Of a stretch of 64,000 nt of DNA, positions 1-9,091 are shown piece by piece. This stretch comes from Bacillus sp. X1(2014) (lineage in GTDB: Bacteria > Bacillota > Bacilli > Bacillales_B > DSM-18226). The position numbers and the translations under genes are program-made. A model generated the notes under the pieces. That model saw only the letters and a program-made list of their open reading frames with translations, was not told the origin of the DNA and did no database searches. Within the stretch, counting starts at the first letter, position 1; every line of letters begins with the position of its first letter. The stretch lies in contig NZ_VEED01000002.1 of assembly GCF_007678255.1 (NCBI RefSeq), positions 124,001 through 188,000 on the forward strand, in the 5' to 3' direction.

Positions 1-1380
1 GAGCACCAAAAAGAAGTTGTCACCAGAAGGTCGCAATATGATCTTAATAAAGCCAGAGAACGACAGCATATCGTTGAAGGTCTGATGAAGGCTTTATCAA
101 TCCTCGATGAAGTGATTGCTACTATCCGTGCATCCAAGGATAAACGCGACGCAAAGGACAATTTAATTGCAAAGTTTGCCTTTACGGAGCCGCAATCAGA
201 AGCGATCGTTTCCTTACAGCTATACCGCTTAACAAACACCGATATTACTGCACTTAGACAGGAAGCGGAAGAGTTAGCAAAGAAAATCGAAGAACTTACA
301 AGCATTTTAGCAAGTGAGAAAACTCTTTTCTCTGTGATCAAAAAAGAATTAAAAGACGTCAAAAAACGTTTTGCAGATGAACGTCGTTCAAAGATTGAAG
401 CAGAAATTGAAGAATTGAAAATCAATCTGGAAGTAACTGTCCCAAGTGAAGATGTTATTGTAACGATTACGAAACAAGGATACGTTAAACGGACAAGTAC
501 TCGTTCCTATGCGGCCTCCAATGGTCAGGATTTAGCAATGAAGGATTCAGACCGTTTATTAGCGCAACTCGAAATGAATACGAAGGATGTACTTCTCCTC
601 TTCACAAATAAAGGAAACTACTTATTCTGCCCTGTTCATGAGCTGCCAGATATCCGCTGGAAAGACCTTGGACAACACGTGGCTAATATTATTCCAATTG
701 ACCGTGATGAAGAAATCATCCAAGCGATTCCAGTCAAAGACTTTGAGGCTGACCTTTTCCTTGTCTTTATCACGAAAAATGGCATGGCCAAGAAAACGGA
801 GCTAAAACAATACAAAGCACAACGATACTCGAAACCACTTGTTGGTATTAATCTAAAAGATGATGATCAAGTGATCGATGTTCATTTAACCGATGGAACC
901 AAAGAATTATTCTTAATAACACACTTAGGTTATTCCCTATGGTTCCATGAAGAAGAAATTAGTATTGTTGGTGCTCGTGCTGCAGGTGTGAAAGGGATCA
1001 ATTTAAAAGATGATGATTTCGTGATCGGCGGTAAACTCATTCTTCCTGACAGCAACGAAACGATTGTTATCGCTACACAGCGTGGAGCGGTAAAGAGAAT
1101 GAAAATGAAAGAATTTGAAAAAGCTACTCGTGCCAAACGCGGCGTAGTTATTTTAAGAGAACTTAAATCAAATCCACACCGAATTGCAGGATTTGAAATT
1201 GCCAATGAGCAAGATGTGATTTTTATCCAAACGGAGAAAGGGCATCTAGAGACACTTCATACAATCGATATTCACTACAGTGACCGTTATTCAAATGGTT
1301 CATTTATTCTTGATGAAGAAGACAACGGAAAGGTAACTACTGTTTGGAAAGTATCTGCACCAGATAAACCTAGTGAATAA
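1..1380 (+). CDS. parC: DNA topoisomerase IV subunit A (3' part)
   Basis: The reading frame is open from base 1, so the gene is cut by the window edge and only the last 459 codons or so are seen. ParC cuts and rejoins DNA in the ParC2ParE2 enzyme that decatenates daughter chromosomes. The catalytic tyrosine domain lies outside the window. Visible are the end of the coiled-coil/gate region (VSLQLYRLTNTDIT) and the C-terminal beta-pinwheel with its repeated blades. The segment VIVTITKQGYVKRTSTRSYA is typical of Gram-positive ParC/GrlA and argues against GyrA. parE would be expected upstream. A terminator follows directly. Family identification is from recognised sequence. Confidence 0.93.
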   Translation, partial: EHQKEVVTRRSQYDLNKARERQHIVEGLMKALSILDEVIATIRASKDKRDAKDNLIAKFAFTEPQSEAIVSLQLYRLTNTDITALRQEAEELAKKIEELTSILASEKTLFSVIKKELKDVKKRFADERRSKIEAEIEELKINLEVTVPSEDVIVTITKQGYVKRTSTRSYAASNGQDLAMKDSDRLLAQLEMNTKDVLLLFTNKGNYLFCPVHELPDIRWKDLGQHVANIIPIDRDEEIIQAIPVKDFEADLFLVFITKNGMAKKTELKQYKAQRYSKPLVGINLKDDDQVIDVHLTDGTKELFLITHLGYSLWFHEEEISIVGARAAGVKGINLKDDDFVIGGKLILPDSNETIVIATQRGAVKRMKMKEFEKATRAKRGVVILRELKSNPHRIAGFEIANEQDVIFIQTEKGHLETLHTIDIHYSDRYSNGSFILDEEDNGKVTTVWKVSAPDKPSE

Positions 1381-1389
1381 ATTTTTACA

Positions 1390-1419
1390 GGACACTCTAA
1401 AAAATAGAGTGTCCTTTTT
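1390..1419 (+). terminator. Rho-independent terminator of parC
   Basis: GGACACTCT pairs with AGAGTGTCC around an A-rich 7-nt loop and is followed by TTTTT. It lies 10 bases after the parC stop. Confidence 0.92.
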
Positions 1420-1477
1420 CATCTTTTTTCCAGAACTGGTCATACTAACAAGTAACAGAGTTTGGGGGGGTTGATGG

Positions 1478-2236
1478 ATGAAAAAAGAGATACTTTTGGT
1501 CATTGTTTCATTTTTTCTCATGTCACTTACTGCCATTACAGGGGTATATGCGATTGAAGAAACGACAAAAATAATCACTATTTCAAATGAAAGTGCAGAT
1601 ATTACCGGTGACGGAAAAGAGGAAGAAATCATTTTAAAAGGGGTTCCTTATCAGAATGAGGATGCATTTTTAGAGAAAATCTATATTGAAATTAGTGCTT
1701 CAAACGGAAAGAAATACACCCTTCCTCTAGAAAGTGGTGCTAAGGCGGCATTAGAACTTGTCGATTTAAACAATGATGGTGTGAAGGATCTATTTGTAAG
1801 TGTGTTGAAAGGGGGGAATGAGCGAACTGTTCAGAATTACTCCTATTCTATTCGGAACTTTGAACAGAAGGAACTTAATCTGCCAGAACCTCTTGAAATG
1901 GATAGCCATTTTCTTCATGGATATAAAGCAGAGATCAAACTCGCAAAAACAGGAAAGTCTTATCTGTTTGATTTAAAGGACCGTCAGAAGTATTATAAAA
2001 AACTTGGATTATATTATCATGGCAAGCTAAATGAGCCGACAGAGCTAACTGTCAATCCATTTAGCAGTCTCCAGCCCATACCTGTAGAGAATAATCAAGT
2101 AGGGTTACTAGGGGAACAGCGAATTACCGGGATTGCCAATGCTGACGTAATTGCCTCTGTTGAATCAACGTGGGTTTATGATCATGGTCAGTGGAAATTA
2201 GTTCGGACAGTTGTTCATAAAGAACGTAATAAATAG
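1478..2236 (+). CDS. Secreted protein with FG-GAP/VCBS-like Ca-binding motifs
   Basis: 252 residues. An N-terminal signal peptide (MKKEILLVIVSFFLMSLTAI, then an Ala-containing cleavage region near residue 26) predicts export. Two acidic loops, ADITGDGKEEEI near residue 45 and VDLNNDGVKDLF near residue 90, have the DxDxDG-type pattern of FG-GAP/VCBS repeats or of EF-hand-like calcium loops. The rest is not a family I can name. It is a single gene between two terminators, with a G-rich ribosome binding site in front of ATG. Function unknown; a surface or extracellular protein is an inference from the signal peptide. Confidence 0.75.
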   Translation: MKKEILLVIVSFFLMSLTAITGVYAIEETTKIITISNESADITGDGKEEEIILKGVPYQNEDAFLEKIYIEISASNGKKYTLPLESGAKAALELVDLNNDGVKDLFVSVLKGGNERTVQNYSYSIRNFEQKELNLPEPLEMDSHFLHGYKAEIKLAKTGKSYLFDLKDRQKYYKKLGLYYHGKLNEPTELTVNPFSSLQPIPVENNQVGLLGEQRITGIANADVIASVESTWVYDHGQWKLVRTVVHKERNK

Positions 2237-2248
2237 CTGTATTTTATT

Positions 2249-2273
2249 AACACAGGAGCTCCTGTGTTTTTAT
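2249..2273 (+). terminator. Rho-independent terminator
   Basis: A perfect 20-bp palindrome (AACACAGGAGCTCCTGTGTT) is followed by a T-rich run directly after the secreted-protein gene. Confidence 0.85.
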
Positions 2274-2437
2274 TTTTTCAAAAATTTGACGGGATTTTTC
2301 GGACGGGAATATACTTATCTTGCCAAATTATCAAGGGAGTTGGATAAAATAACTAATTTCATATAATTGTTCATATTTAGTTCATAAAAATAGGCTAAAG
2401 TTATTCTTAATCAATTAAAAAACGGAGTTGAAGGATA

Positions 2438-4165
2438 TTGATTAAATTAACCAAATTTCTAAAACCATTTCAATTAGCGATTTATCTGGTTTTAGGCCTC
2501 GTCCTCTTACAATCATTATCAGAATTATATTTGCCAACGTTAATGTCCGATATCGTTGATAAAGGGGTAGTTAAAGGAGATACGGACTACATATGGAAAA
2601 TTGGCGGTTTTATGCTGCTTGTGGCGGCAGGGGGGATGATTTGTTCGATTGCTGCTAGTTTCTACTCAGCAAAAGCAGCATCAGGCTTTGGAAAGTTATT
2701 ACGAAGCAAAATTTTCTCGCACGTTGGAAACTTTTCACTGCATGAGTTTGATCAGCTAGGAACAGCCTCGCTGATTACTAGAACAACCAACGATATAACT
2801 CAGATCCAGCAAGTTTTAGTGATGATGCTGAGAATGATGGCGATGGCACCGATGATGTGTATTGGCGGGATCATCATGGCGTATTCAAAAGATGCGAAGC
2901 TTACCTTAGTTCTTGCTGTTGCTCTGCCTGTTCTCGTGCTTGCGATCGTGATCATTGCAAGAAAAGGGATACCACTATTTAAAGCGATGCAAATAAAGTT
3001 AGATAATCTCAATCGGGTTTTACGCGAAAACTTAACTGGCATTCGTGTTATTCGCTCCTTTAATCGTGTGGAGCATGAGAAGAAGCGTTTTGATGAAGCG
3101 AACTGGGATTTAACTGAAACAGCCATTAAGGTCAATAAAATTATGGCCGCGATGATGCCGATTATGATGGTGGTTCTTAACCTTTCCTCAGTCGCGATTG
3201 TCTGGTTTGGCGGACTTCGGATTAGCAATGGTCATATGCAGGTCGGAGATATGATGGCGTTTATCCAATATGCGATGCAAATTATGTTTTCATTCATTAT
3301 GCTGTCGATGATGTTTGTCATGATCCCAAGGGCATCGGTTTCTGCTGTTCGAATCAATGAAGTTCTTGAGACGGTTGCAGATATTAAAGATCCGTCATCG
3401 TCAAAAGTAGATGAAGGAAAAAAAGGCTTTGTTGAGTTTCAAGACGTAACATTCAGTTATCCAGGAGCGGAAATGCCAGCGATTTCAAATATCTCTTTTT
3501 CGACAAAACCTGGTGAAGTAACAGCCATTATTGGCGGAACCGGTTCAGGAAAATCAACACTCATTAACTTGATTCCGCGTTTTTATGATGTCGATAGCGG
3601 TAAAGTCCTTGTCGATGGAATAGATGTCAGGGATATGGCACAAGAAAAACTTCGTGAAAAGATAGGGTTTGTCCCACAGCAATCCGTACTTTTCACCGGC
3701 ACAATTGCAGATAACATTCGCTATGGAAAAGAAGATGCAACAGCAGAAGAGGTTGATCATGCTGCTGAAGTGGCCCAAGCGAAAGAATTTATTTCTAACA
3801 TGCCAGAAGGCTTTGATGCGGTAATCTCCCAAGGGGGAACAAATGTTTCCGGCGGACAAAAACAGCGATTGTCGATCGCACGAGCCCTTGTACGAAAGCC
3901 GGAAATCTATATATTTGATGATAGTTTCTCCGCTTTGGATTTTAAAACTGACGCCAAGTTACGTGCTGCCCTTAAAAACGAAACAGGGAATTCAACGGTA
4001 CTAATTGTAGCTCAGCGTGTAAGCACCATTATAGATGCAGATCAGATTATCGTTCTCGATAACGGTGAAATATCTGGAATTGGCAAACACAAGGAATTAA
4101 TGGAATCATGTGCGGTTTATCGCGAGATTGTCATGTCACAGTTATCAGAGGAGGAAATCGCATGA
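2438..4165 (+). CDS. ABC exporter half-transporter, degenerate-site subunit
   Basis: 575 residues, TTG start with GGAG about 10 bases upstream. An N-terminal six-helix exporter membrane domain is followed by an ATPase domain. Walker A GGTGSGKST is near residue 367, the signature NVSGGQKQR near 469, and Walker B IYIFDDSFSALD near 490. The catalytic Glu after Walker B is Asp and the H-loop His is Gln (VAQRVST). This is the pattern of the inactive-site partner in heterodimeric exporters such as LmrCD, BmrCD, TM287/288 and YfiBC. Its stop overlaps the start of the next gene, so the two are translationally coupled. Substrate unknown; multidrug or lipid export is the family expectation. Confidence 0.9.
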   Translation: MIKLTKFLKPFQLAIYLVLGLVLLQSLSELYLPTLMSDIVDKGVVKGDTDYIWKIGGFMLLVAAGGMICSIAASFYSAKAASGFGKLLRSKIFSHVGNFSLHEFDQLGTASLITRTTNDITQIQQVLVMMLRMMAMAPMMCIGGIIMAYSKDAKLTLVLAVALPVLVLAIVIIARKGIPLFKAMQIKLDNLNRVLRENLTGIRVIRSFNRVEHEKKRFDEANWDLTETAIKVNKIMAAMMPIMMVVLNLSSVAIVWFGGLRISNGHMQVGDMMAFIQYAMQIMFSFIMLSMMFVMIPRASVSAVRINEVLETVADIKDPSSSKVDEGKKGFVEFQDVTFSYPGAEMPAISNISFSTKPGEVTAIIGGTGSGKSTLINLIPRFYDVDSGKVLVDGIDVRDMAQEKLREKIGFVPQQSVLFTGTIADNIRYGKEDATAEEVDHAAEVAQAKEFISNMPEGFDAVISQGGTNVSGGQKQRLSIARALVRKPEIYIFDDSFSALDFKTDAKLRAALKNETGNSTVLIVAQRVSTIIDADQIIVLDNGEISGIGKHKELMESCAVYREIVMSQLSEEEIA

Positions 4166-6066
4166 GTAAGGATTCCAATCAAAACCACACCCAAGAGACG
4201 GGAGCTAGAAAACCGGGCCCTGGACCAGGCGGCGGATTTGGTCCGATGGGAATGGGCATGCCTGTCCAAAAAGCAAAGAACTTTAAAGGGACCCTAAATA
4301 GACTTATAAGCTATTTGAAGCCATATAAATTACAGCTTTTAGCCGTTTTAATTACAGCCATTATCAGTACCATTTTTGCGATTGTCAGCCCTAAAATATT
4401 GGGGAAGGCGACAACTAAGTTATTTGAAGGCTTGATGATGAAGTTTAGAGGAATTCCTGGAGCTAAAATCGATTTTGATTATATCGGTCAAATTATTATT
4501 TTACTCATTGGCCTATATATTCTAAGTGCAATTTTTGCCTATATTCAACAATATATTATGGCAGGTGTCGCGCAAAAGACGGTTTACCATCTTCGTAAAG
4601 AGGTAGAGGAGAAACTGAACCGGCTTCCGCTAAAATACTTTGATTCACGTACCCATGGTGAAATTCTCAGCCGTGCGGTTAATGATGTCGATAATATTAG
4701 TACGACCTTACAGCAAAGCTTAACACAGCTGATTACCTCCGTTGTTACCATTATCGGTGTAATTATCATGATGCTGTCGATTAGTCCATTAATGACGCTG
4801 ATCGTTATTTTGACACTGCCGCTTAGCGGTGTAGCAATTGCAAAGATCGCAAAAAAGTCGCAGCAGTATTTTAAAGGGCAGCAAAAGTCATTAGGCCAGT
4901 TAAATGGTCATGTTGAAGAAATGTATACCGGTCATAAAGTCGTCAAAGTTTTTGGCCACGAACAGAAATCAATTGAAACCTTCGAGGGAATCAATGAAAC
5001 TCTCTACCAATCTGCATGGAGGGCACAATTTGTATCCGGGCTAATCATGCCGTTGATGGGGTTTATCAATAATATCGGCTATGTTCTCGTATCAGTCGTT
5101 GGTGGAATCTTGGTAACGAAAAAAGCGATTGAAATAGGTGATATTCAGGCCTTTATCCAGTATGCACGTCAATTTTCCCAACCGATTGCTCAAACCGCAT
5201 CAATCGCAAACGTCATTCAATCAACGATTGCCAGCGCCGAACGTGTCTTTGAAATTTTAGATGAAGGGGAAGAGGTGCCAGAAGCAGTTGCTCCGCAGGT
5301 GATCACTAGTCCAAGAGGAGAAGTAACCTTTGACCATGTTAGTTTCGGTTATGAAGAAAATGAACTTTTAATCAAAGATATGGAAATTGAAGTGAAACCT
5401 GGTCAAACAGTAGCAATTGTCGGCCCAACAGGAGCGGGTAAAACCACACTAATTAATTTGCTGATGCGTTTCTATGAAATTAATTCTGGCAGCATATTAA
5501 TTGATGGAGTAGATACGAGAGAGTTAAAAAGGGAGCACCTAAGGAGTTTGTTTGGAATGGTGCTGCAGGATACATGGTTATTTAATAGTACGATTTTTGA
5601 TAATATTGCTTACGGAAAAGAGGGAGCAAGCAAAGAAGAAGTGATGGCAGCGGCTCGTGCAGCCAACGCTGATCACTTTATTCGAACGCTGCCAGATGGG
5701 TATGATACGATTTTGAATGAAGAAGCGTCCAATATTTCTCAGGGGCAAAAGCAGCTGTTAACGATAGCTAGGGCGATTCTAGCTAATCCGGCGATCCTTA
5801 TTCTGGACGAAGCGACCAGCAGTGTTGATACGCGAACAGAGGTTCAAATTCAAAAAGCGATGAACCACTTGATGAAAGGGAGGACCAGCTTTGTAATTGC
5901 CCACAGATTGTCGACGATTCGAGACGCTGATTTAATCCTAGTTATGAATAACGGAAGTGTCATTGAAAAAGGAACACACATGGAATTACTAGACCAAGGC
6001 GGTTTTTATGCAGACCTGTATAATAGTCAGTTTACAGGGAGTAATTCAATAAAAAATGTAGGTTGA
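4162..6066 (+). CDS. ABC exporter half-transporter, catalytic subunit
   Basis: 634 residues from the ATG at 4162, which overlaps the previous stop and has GAGGAGG just before it. The frame stays open 54 bases further upstream but has no ribosome site there. A Gly/Pro-rich N-terminal tail (PGPGPGGGFGPMGMGMP) precedes the six-helix domain. The ATPase has Walker A GPTGAGKTT near 421, Walker B LILDEATSSVD with the catalytic Glu near 550, and an intact H-loop (IAHRLST), but a non-canonical signature SQGQK near 525. That complements the defects in the partner: one canonical and one degenerate ATP site per heterodimer. A strong terminator closes the operon. Confidence 0.92.
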   Translation: MSKDSNQNHTQETGARKPGPGPGGGFGPMGMGMPVQKAKNFKGTLNRLISYLKPYKLQLLAVLITAIISTIFAIVSPKILGKATTKLFEGLMMKFRGIPGAKIDFDYIGQIIILLIGLYILSAIFAYIQQYIMAGVAQKTVYHLRKEVEEKLNRLPLKYFDSRTHGEILSRAVNDVDNISTTLQQSLTQLITSVVTIIGVIIMMLSISPLMTLIVILTLPLSGVAIAKIAKKSQQYFKGQQKSLGQLNGHVEEMYTGHKVVKVFGHEQKSIETFEGINETLYQSAWRAQFVSGLIMPLMGFINNIGYVLVSVVGGILVTKKAIEIGDIQAFIQYARQFSQPIAQTASIANVIQSTIASAERVFEILDEGEEVPEAVAPQVITSPRGEVTFDHVSFGYEENELLIKDMEIEVKPGQTVAIVGPTGAGKTTLINLLMRFYEINSGSILIDGVDTRELKREHLRSLFGMVLQDTWLFNSTIFDNIAYGKEGASKEEVMAAARAANADHFIRTLPDGYDTILNEEASNISQGQKQLLTIARAILANPAILILDEATSSVDTRTEVQIQKAMNHLMKGRTSFVIAHRLSTIRDADLILVMNNGSVIEKGTHMELLDQGGFYADLYNSQFTGSNSIKNVG

Positions 6067-6073
6067 AGGGATT

Positions 6074-6117
6074 GCGTTTAGGGAGCTTAGAAGCTTTCTG
6101 AACGCTTTTTTTATTTT
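6074..6117 (+). terminator. Terminator of the ABC exporter operon
   Basis: Arms GCGTTTAGGGAGCTT and AAGCTTTCTGAACGC pair throughout with G-U wobbles and are followed by seven T residues. Confidence 0.88.
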
Positions 6118-6193
6118 AAAACAAGTGTTAAATCATAAAAAAATTCATTCTGTCTCACTATCTTAAGTATACTTAGGAAATGAGATATTTTGC

Positions 6194-6233
<40 letters not shown>

Positions 6234-6237
6234 TTTC

Positions 6238-6273
6238 AAACAAAGACTGCCACGAAAATGACAGTCTTTGTTT
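6238..6273 (-). terminator. Terminator of the recombinase gene
   Basis: AAACAAAGACTG and CAGTCTTTGTTT form a 12-bp stem immediately at the 3' end of the leftward recombinase gene. T-rich sequence on both sides suggests it may act in both directions. Confidence 0.75.
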
Positions 6274-7360
6274 ATTCTATTTGTTCTTTCGGCATATCCA
6301 TTTTATCCACAGCAATTTTTAAGTCATCATTCTTAATATGTGTGTAAATCATCGTTGTTTGGATCGATGAATGGCCTAATTGCCGTCTTAATTTCGGTAC
6401 ATCATTGATTTCAGCATGGTATCTAGTCGCGAATGAATGACGCAGCTTATGTACGGATAATGATGGTTTCCCAAATGCCGTAGCATATTTTTCAATTAGA
6501 TTTTCAACGGCTCTAACTTTTAATCTTCGTGATTTTACTTTAGGACCCGTTGGTCCACTAACAAATAATGCCTTTTCATTTTTATCAACATTGTATTTGG
6601 CAGTTCTGACTGCTAAATATTCTTGGAGGTCAGCCATTGCTACTTGACTAAAATAAACGAATTGTTCTTTATTTCCTTTGCGGATTACTTTCACACAATA
6701 CTTACTATAATCAATATCGTCTAATTCAATTCCAACTAATTCCGAAAGACGCAGCCCGGATCCTAAGATTAACGAGACAATGGCCGTATCACGTTCCTTA
6801 TTTAATTGATAAAAGTTATAGAGTCTTTTGTTATCTTTATATATATCACCATAATCATTCGCAACAAATAAGCGGAATTTTTCATATTCATCGCCGAGAA
6901 GGATTTTACCTTCCATTTTAGTTGCCTTGGTTTCCATGCTGTCTTTTACTTCATTAAATTCAATTTTAGCCATGACATTACGGTTCATATAAGGCTTTAA
7001 GTCTGATGTTTCAGCAATGTTTTGTAAGTAATTAAACAGTGATTTTAACGCTGATAATTTCCTGTTAACAGTGAGTTCTTTATTATTTAATTGATAATGC
7101 AAATAGTTTAAAAAACCTTCAACCTCTAAGACCGTCAATTGCTCTAAACGTTCTATAGGAATATCTTTGATGGTGCCTGACACCAATTGCTCGCTGATCA
7201 TCCAGTTAAAGAAGATTTTATAATCATGACAATAATTAAATAAGGAAGCCGTTGAAAGCTTACGTAATTTATGATTAATATATTCGTCAACATACCAAGG
7301 AAGTTCTTTAAGCAGCGTTTGTAATTTTTGAAATTGCTGCTGCTTTATCTGATTTACCAT
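6272..7360 (-). CDS. xerS: Tyrosine recombinase, XerS-like
   Basis: 362 residues. The N-terminal SAM-like core-binding domain begins with LKELPWYVDEYINHKL, the style of streptococcal XerS. The catalytic domain shows the full set: Arg in GSGLRLSELVGI (about 205), Lys in VIRKGNKEQF (about 235), HKLRHSFATRY (about 310), LGHSSIQTTMIYTHI with the second His and the nucleophile Tyr (about 345). XerS alone resolves chromosome dimers in streptococci; some Bacillaceae carry a related gene besides XerC/XerD (CodV/RipX). No phage genes are near. A dif-shaped palindrome sits about 40 bases upstream of its start. The segment VSGT near residue 59 is encoded by a 13-mer found in two other genes here. Chromosomal versus element-borne role is unresolved. 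Confidence 0.82.
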   Translation of the reverse strand: MVNQIKQQQFQKLQTLLKELPWYVDEYINHKLRKLSTASLFNYCHDYKIFFNWMISEQLVSGTIKDIPIERLEQLTVLEVEGFLNYLHYQLNNKELTVNRKLSALKSLFNYLQNIAETSDLKPYMNRNVMAKIEFNEVKDSMETKATKMEGKILLGDEYEKFRLFVANDYGDIYKDNKRLYNFYQLNKERDTAIVSLILGSGLRLSELVGIELDDIDYSKYCVKVIRKGNKEQFVYFSQVAMADLQEYLAVRTAKYNVDKNEKALFVSGPTGPKVKSRRLKVRAVENLIEKYATAFGKPSLSVHKLRHSFATRYHAEINDVPKLRRQLGHSSIQTTMIYTHIKNDDLKIAVDKMDMPKEQIE

Positions 7361-7397
7361 AAAATCACCCCACTTCTATATTTTACTAAATTAACTT

Positions 7398-7427
7398 AAC
7401 TGCGTCAAATTTATATTTTACGCAGTT
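7398..7427. other. dif-shaped inverted repeat
   Basis: Two 12-bp arms (AACTGCGTCAAA and TTTTACGCAGTT, 11 of 12 paired) flank a 6-bp AT-only centre TTTATA. This matches the 11-6-11 layout of Xer recombination sites and lies just upstream of the recombinase start. It is not followed by a T-run, and the pdxT terminator is a separate hairpin. It could instead be an operator. Confidence 0.45.
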
Positions 7428-7460
7428 TATATATTTTAGAATTTCCAATCACTATATCCC

Positions 7461-7496
7461 AAAAAAACGCCGACTGGTCTTTAAAACCAATCGACG
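7461..7496 (-). terminator. Terminator of pdxST
   Basis: On the minus strand CGATTGGT pairs with ACCAGTCG around a TTTAAAG loop, extends by CG pairs and runs into seven T residues, just after the pdxT stop. Confidence 0.88.
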
Positions 7497-7509
7497 TCCC
7501 CTGCTGCCC

Positions 7510-8100
7510 CTAATGAGCTAAAACATTTGTAATCTCTCGCACCATTTCAATAAAATACTTCATAATTCTAATATCCTCTGTTAATTCCGGATGAAAGGAA
7601 CATCCTAAGAATTGGCCATCCCGCGCTAAAACAATACGTTCTTCATGTTTTGCTAGAATTTCAACATTCTCACCTGCAGCCACGATATGCGGTGCTCGGA
7701 TGAAAACAGCGGGAATATCCTCTCCTACTCCTCTGATGGACATCTCGACTTCAAAACTATCAACTTGGCGACCAAATGAATTCCGTTCGACCACGATGTC
7801 CATCACGCCCAGATGTGGCGTATCATAGCCAACGATTTCTTTCGCCAGTAAAATCAGGCCTGCACATGTTCCAAACATCGGAACTCCCTCAGCAGCTAAA
7901 GCACGAATGGGTTCAAGCAACTCGTATCGGTCCAGTAGTTTCCGCATTGTTGTACTTTCACCGCCAGGCAGTACAAGACCATTCAATTCTTTTAGATCTT
8001 CAGCCGATTTTACTGAAATGGCCATACAGCCAAGCTCTTCAATTTGTCTTATATGCTCTCTGACTGCACCTTGTAATGCAAGTACCCCAATTTTCAGCAT
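7510..8100 (-). CDS. pdxT: Pyridoxal 5'-phosphate synthase glutaminase subunit PdxT
   Basis: 196 residues from the ATG at 8100 ([11 protein letters not shown]), which matches known PdxT starts; an in-frame GTG at 8112 inside pdxS is less likely. PdxT hydrolyses glutamine and channels ammonia to PdxS for vitamin B6 (PLP) synthesis. The class I amidotransferase triad is visible: Cys in MFGTCAGL (about 78) and His/Glu in SFHPELTED (about 170). LPGGESTTM and [13 protein letters not shown] are typical family segments. The start lies one base after the pdxS stop and no strong ribosome site is seen, so coupling to pdxS is likely. Confidence 0.95.
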   Translation of the reverse strand: MLKIGVLALQGAVREHIRQIEELGCMAISVKSAEDLKELNGLVLPGGESTTMRKLLDRYELLEPIRALAAEGVPMFGTCAGLILLAKEIVGYDTPHLGVMDIVVERNSFGRQVDSFEVEMSIRGVGEDIPAVFIRAPHIVAAGENVEILAKHEERIVLARDGQFLGCSFHPELTEDIRIMKYFIEMVREITNVLAH

Positions 8101-8101
8101 A

Positions 8102-8986
8102 TTACCAACCACGTTCCTGCATACGGTCTTTTACATCTAGCGAGGAAATTTCAATACCTTTCATCGGTGTCCCCAGCTCTTTTGAAATTTCGGCAATTAG
8201 TTTATAATCTCGGTAGTTTGTTGTTGCTTCTACAATGGCACGTGCGAATTTTTCTGGATTATCGGATTTGAAAATACCTGATCCGACAAATACACCATCA
8301 GCTCCAAGTTCCATCATTAAAGCGGCATCAGCAGGTGTCGCCACCCCGCCGGCAGCAAAATTGACAACAGGCAGCCTTCCCAATTTTTTAATTTCTAGCA
8401 ATAATTCAAATGGTGCTCCTAAATTTTTTGCTTCCGTCATTAATTCGTCCGTATTCATACCGACAACGCGTCTTACTTGGGCATTCACTTTGCGAATATG
8501 ACGAACCGCTTCGACAATATTTCCGGTACCAGGTTCCCCTTTTGTCCGTAACATAGATGCTCCTTCGCCAATGCGACGTGCAGCTTCCCCTAAATCGCGG
8601 CACCCGCAAACAAAAGGAACGGTATAGTCGCTTTTTAATAAATGGTATTCCTCATCCGCAGGCGTTAATACTTCACTTTCATCTATGTAATCTACCCCCA
8701 TTGCTTCTAATACACGTGCTTCGACAATGTGGCCAATACGTGCTTTTGCCATTACTGGAATGGTTACAGCGTTCATTACTTCTTCCATAATCCGAGGATC
8801 TGCCATCCGGGCTACCCCACCAGCTGCCCGGATATCAGATGGTACCCGCTCCAACGCCATAACAGCAACCGCACCTGCAGCCTCAGCTATTTTTGCCTGC
8901 TCGGCATTAATGACATCCATAATAACGCCGCCTTTTTGCATTTCAGCCATTCCACGTTTTACTCTTTCAGTTCCTACTAGTTTCAT
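8102..8986 (-). CDS. pdxS: Pyridoxal 5'-phosphate synthase lyase subunit PdxS
   Basis: 294 residues, the exact family length, with very high similarity to B. subtilis PdxS throughout ([40 protein letters not shown]; ending RMQERGW). PdxS is a TIM-barrel dodecamer core making PLP from ribose 5-phosphate, glyceraldehyde 3-phosphate and ammonia; the ribose-binding Lys is in AKARIGH. It has an AGGAGG-like site before ATG, is followed by pdxT, and is divergent from the pdxR regulator. In B. subtilis pdxST sits between dacA and serS, so this locus may be a relocated or second copy. Its substrate R5P also comes from the rpiA pathway encoded elsewhere in this window. Confidence 0.97.
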   Translation of the reverse strand: MKLVGTERVKRGMAEMQKGGVIMDVINAEQAKIAEAAGAVAVMALERVPSDIRAAGGVARMADPRIMEEVMNAVTIPVMAKARIGHIVEARVLEAMGVDYIDESEVLTPADEEYHLLKSDYTVPFVCGCRDLGEAARRIGEGASMLRTKGEPGTGNIVEAVRHIRKVNAQVRRVVGMNTDELMTEAKNLGAPFELLLEIKKLGRLPVVNFAAGGVATPADAALMMELGADGVFVGSGIFKSDNPEKFARAIVEATTNYRDYKLIAEISKELGTPMKGIEISSLDVKDRMQERGW

Positions 8987-9091
8987 AAAAAAACCTCCAT
9001 TCGTTTGATAATTACTAGTATAATAGATATTGACTACATGAAAAGGTTCAGTTTTATGAAATATAACGTGGTCAGTTGGAGGGAATTGCGA
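8987..9091. promoter_or_regulatory. Divergent pdxS/pdxR control region
   Basis: Rightward: TTGACT (9030-9035), 17 bases, then a weak TTTATG for pdxR. Leftward: a TATACT -10-like box with a poor -35 for pdxS, so an activator is plausible. Two near-direct repeats, GGTTCAGTT (9045) and GGTCAGTT (9070), are about 25 bases apart, as is common for MocR/PdxR operators. GGAGGG at 9078 decides the pdxR start. The repeats are my reading, not a database match. Confidence 0.5.

Noticed and set aside
6272..7360. Prophage or integron integrase
   Set aside because: No phage, cassette or attachment-site features nearby; the N-terminal sequence is XerS-like.
9005..9091. Upstream start of pdxR
   Set aside because: The frame is open but covers the promoter elements; GGAGGG fits ATG 9092.
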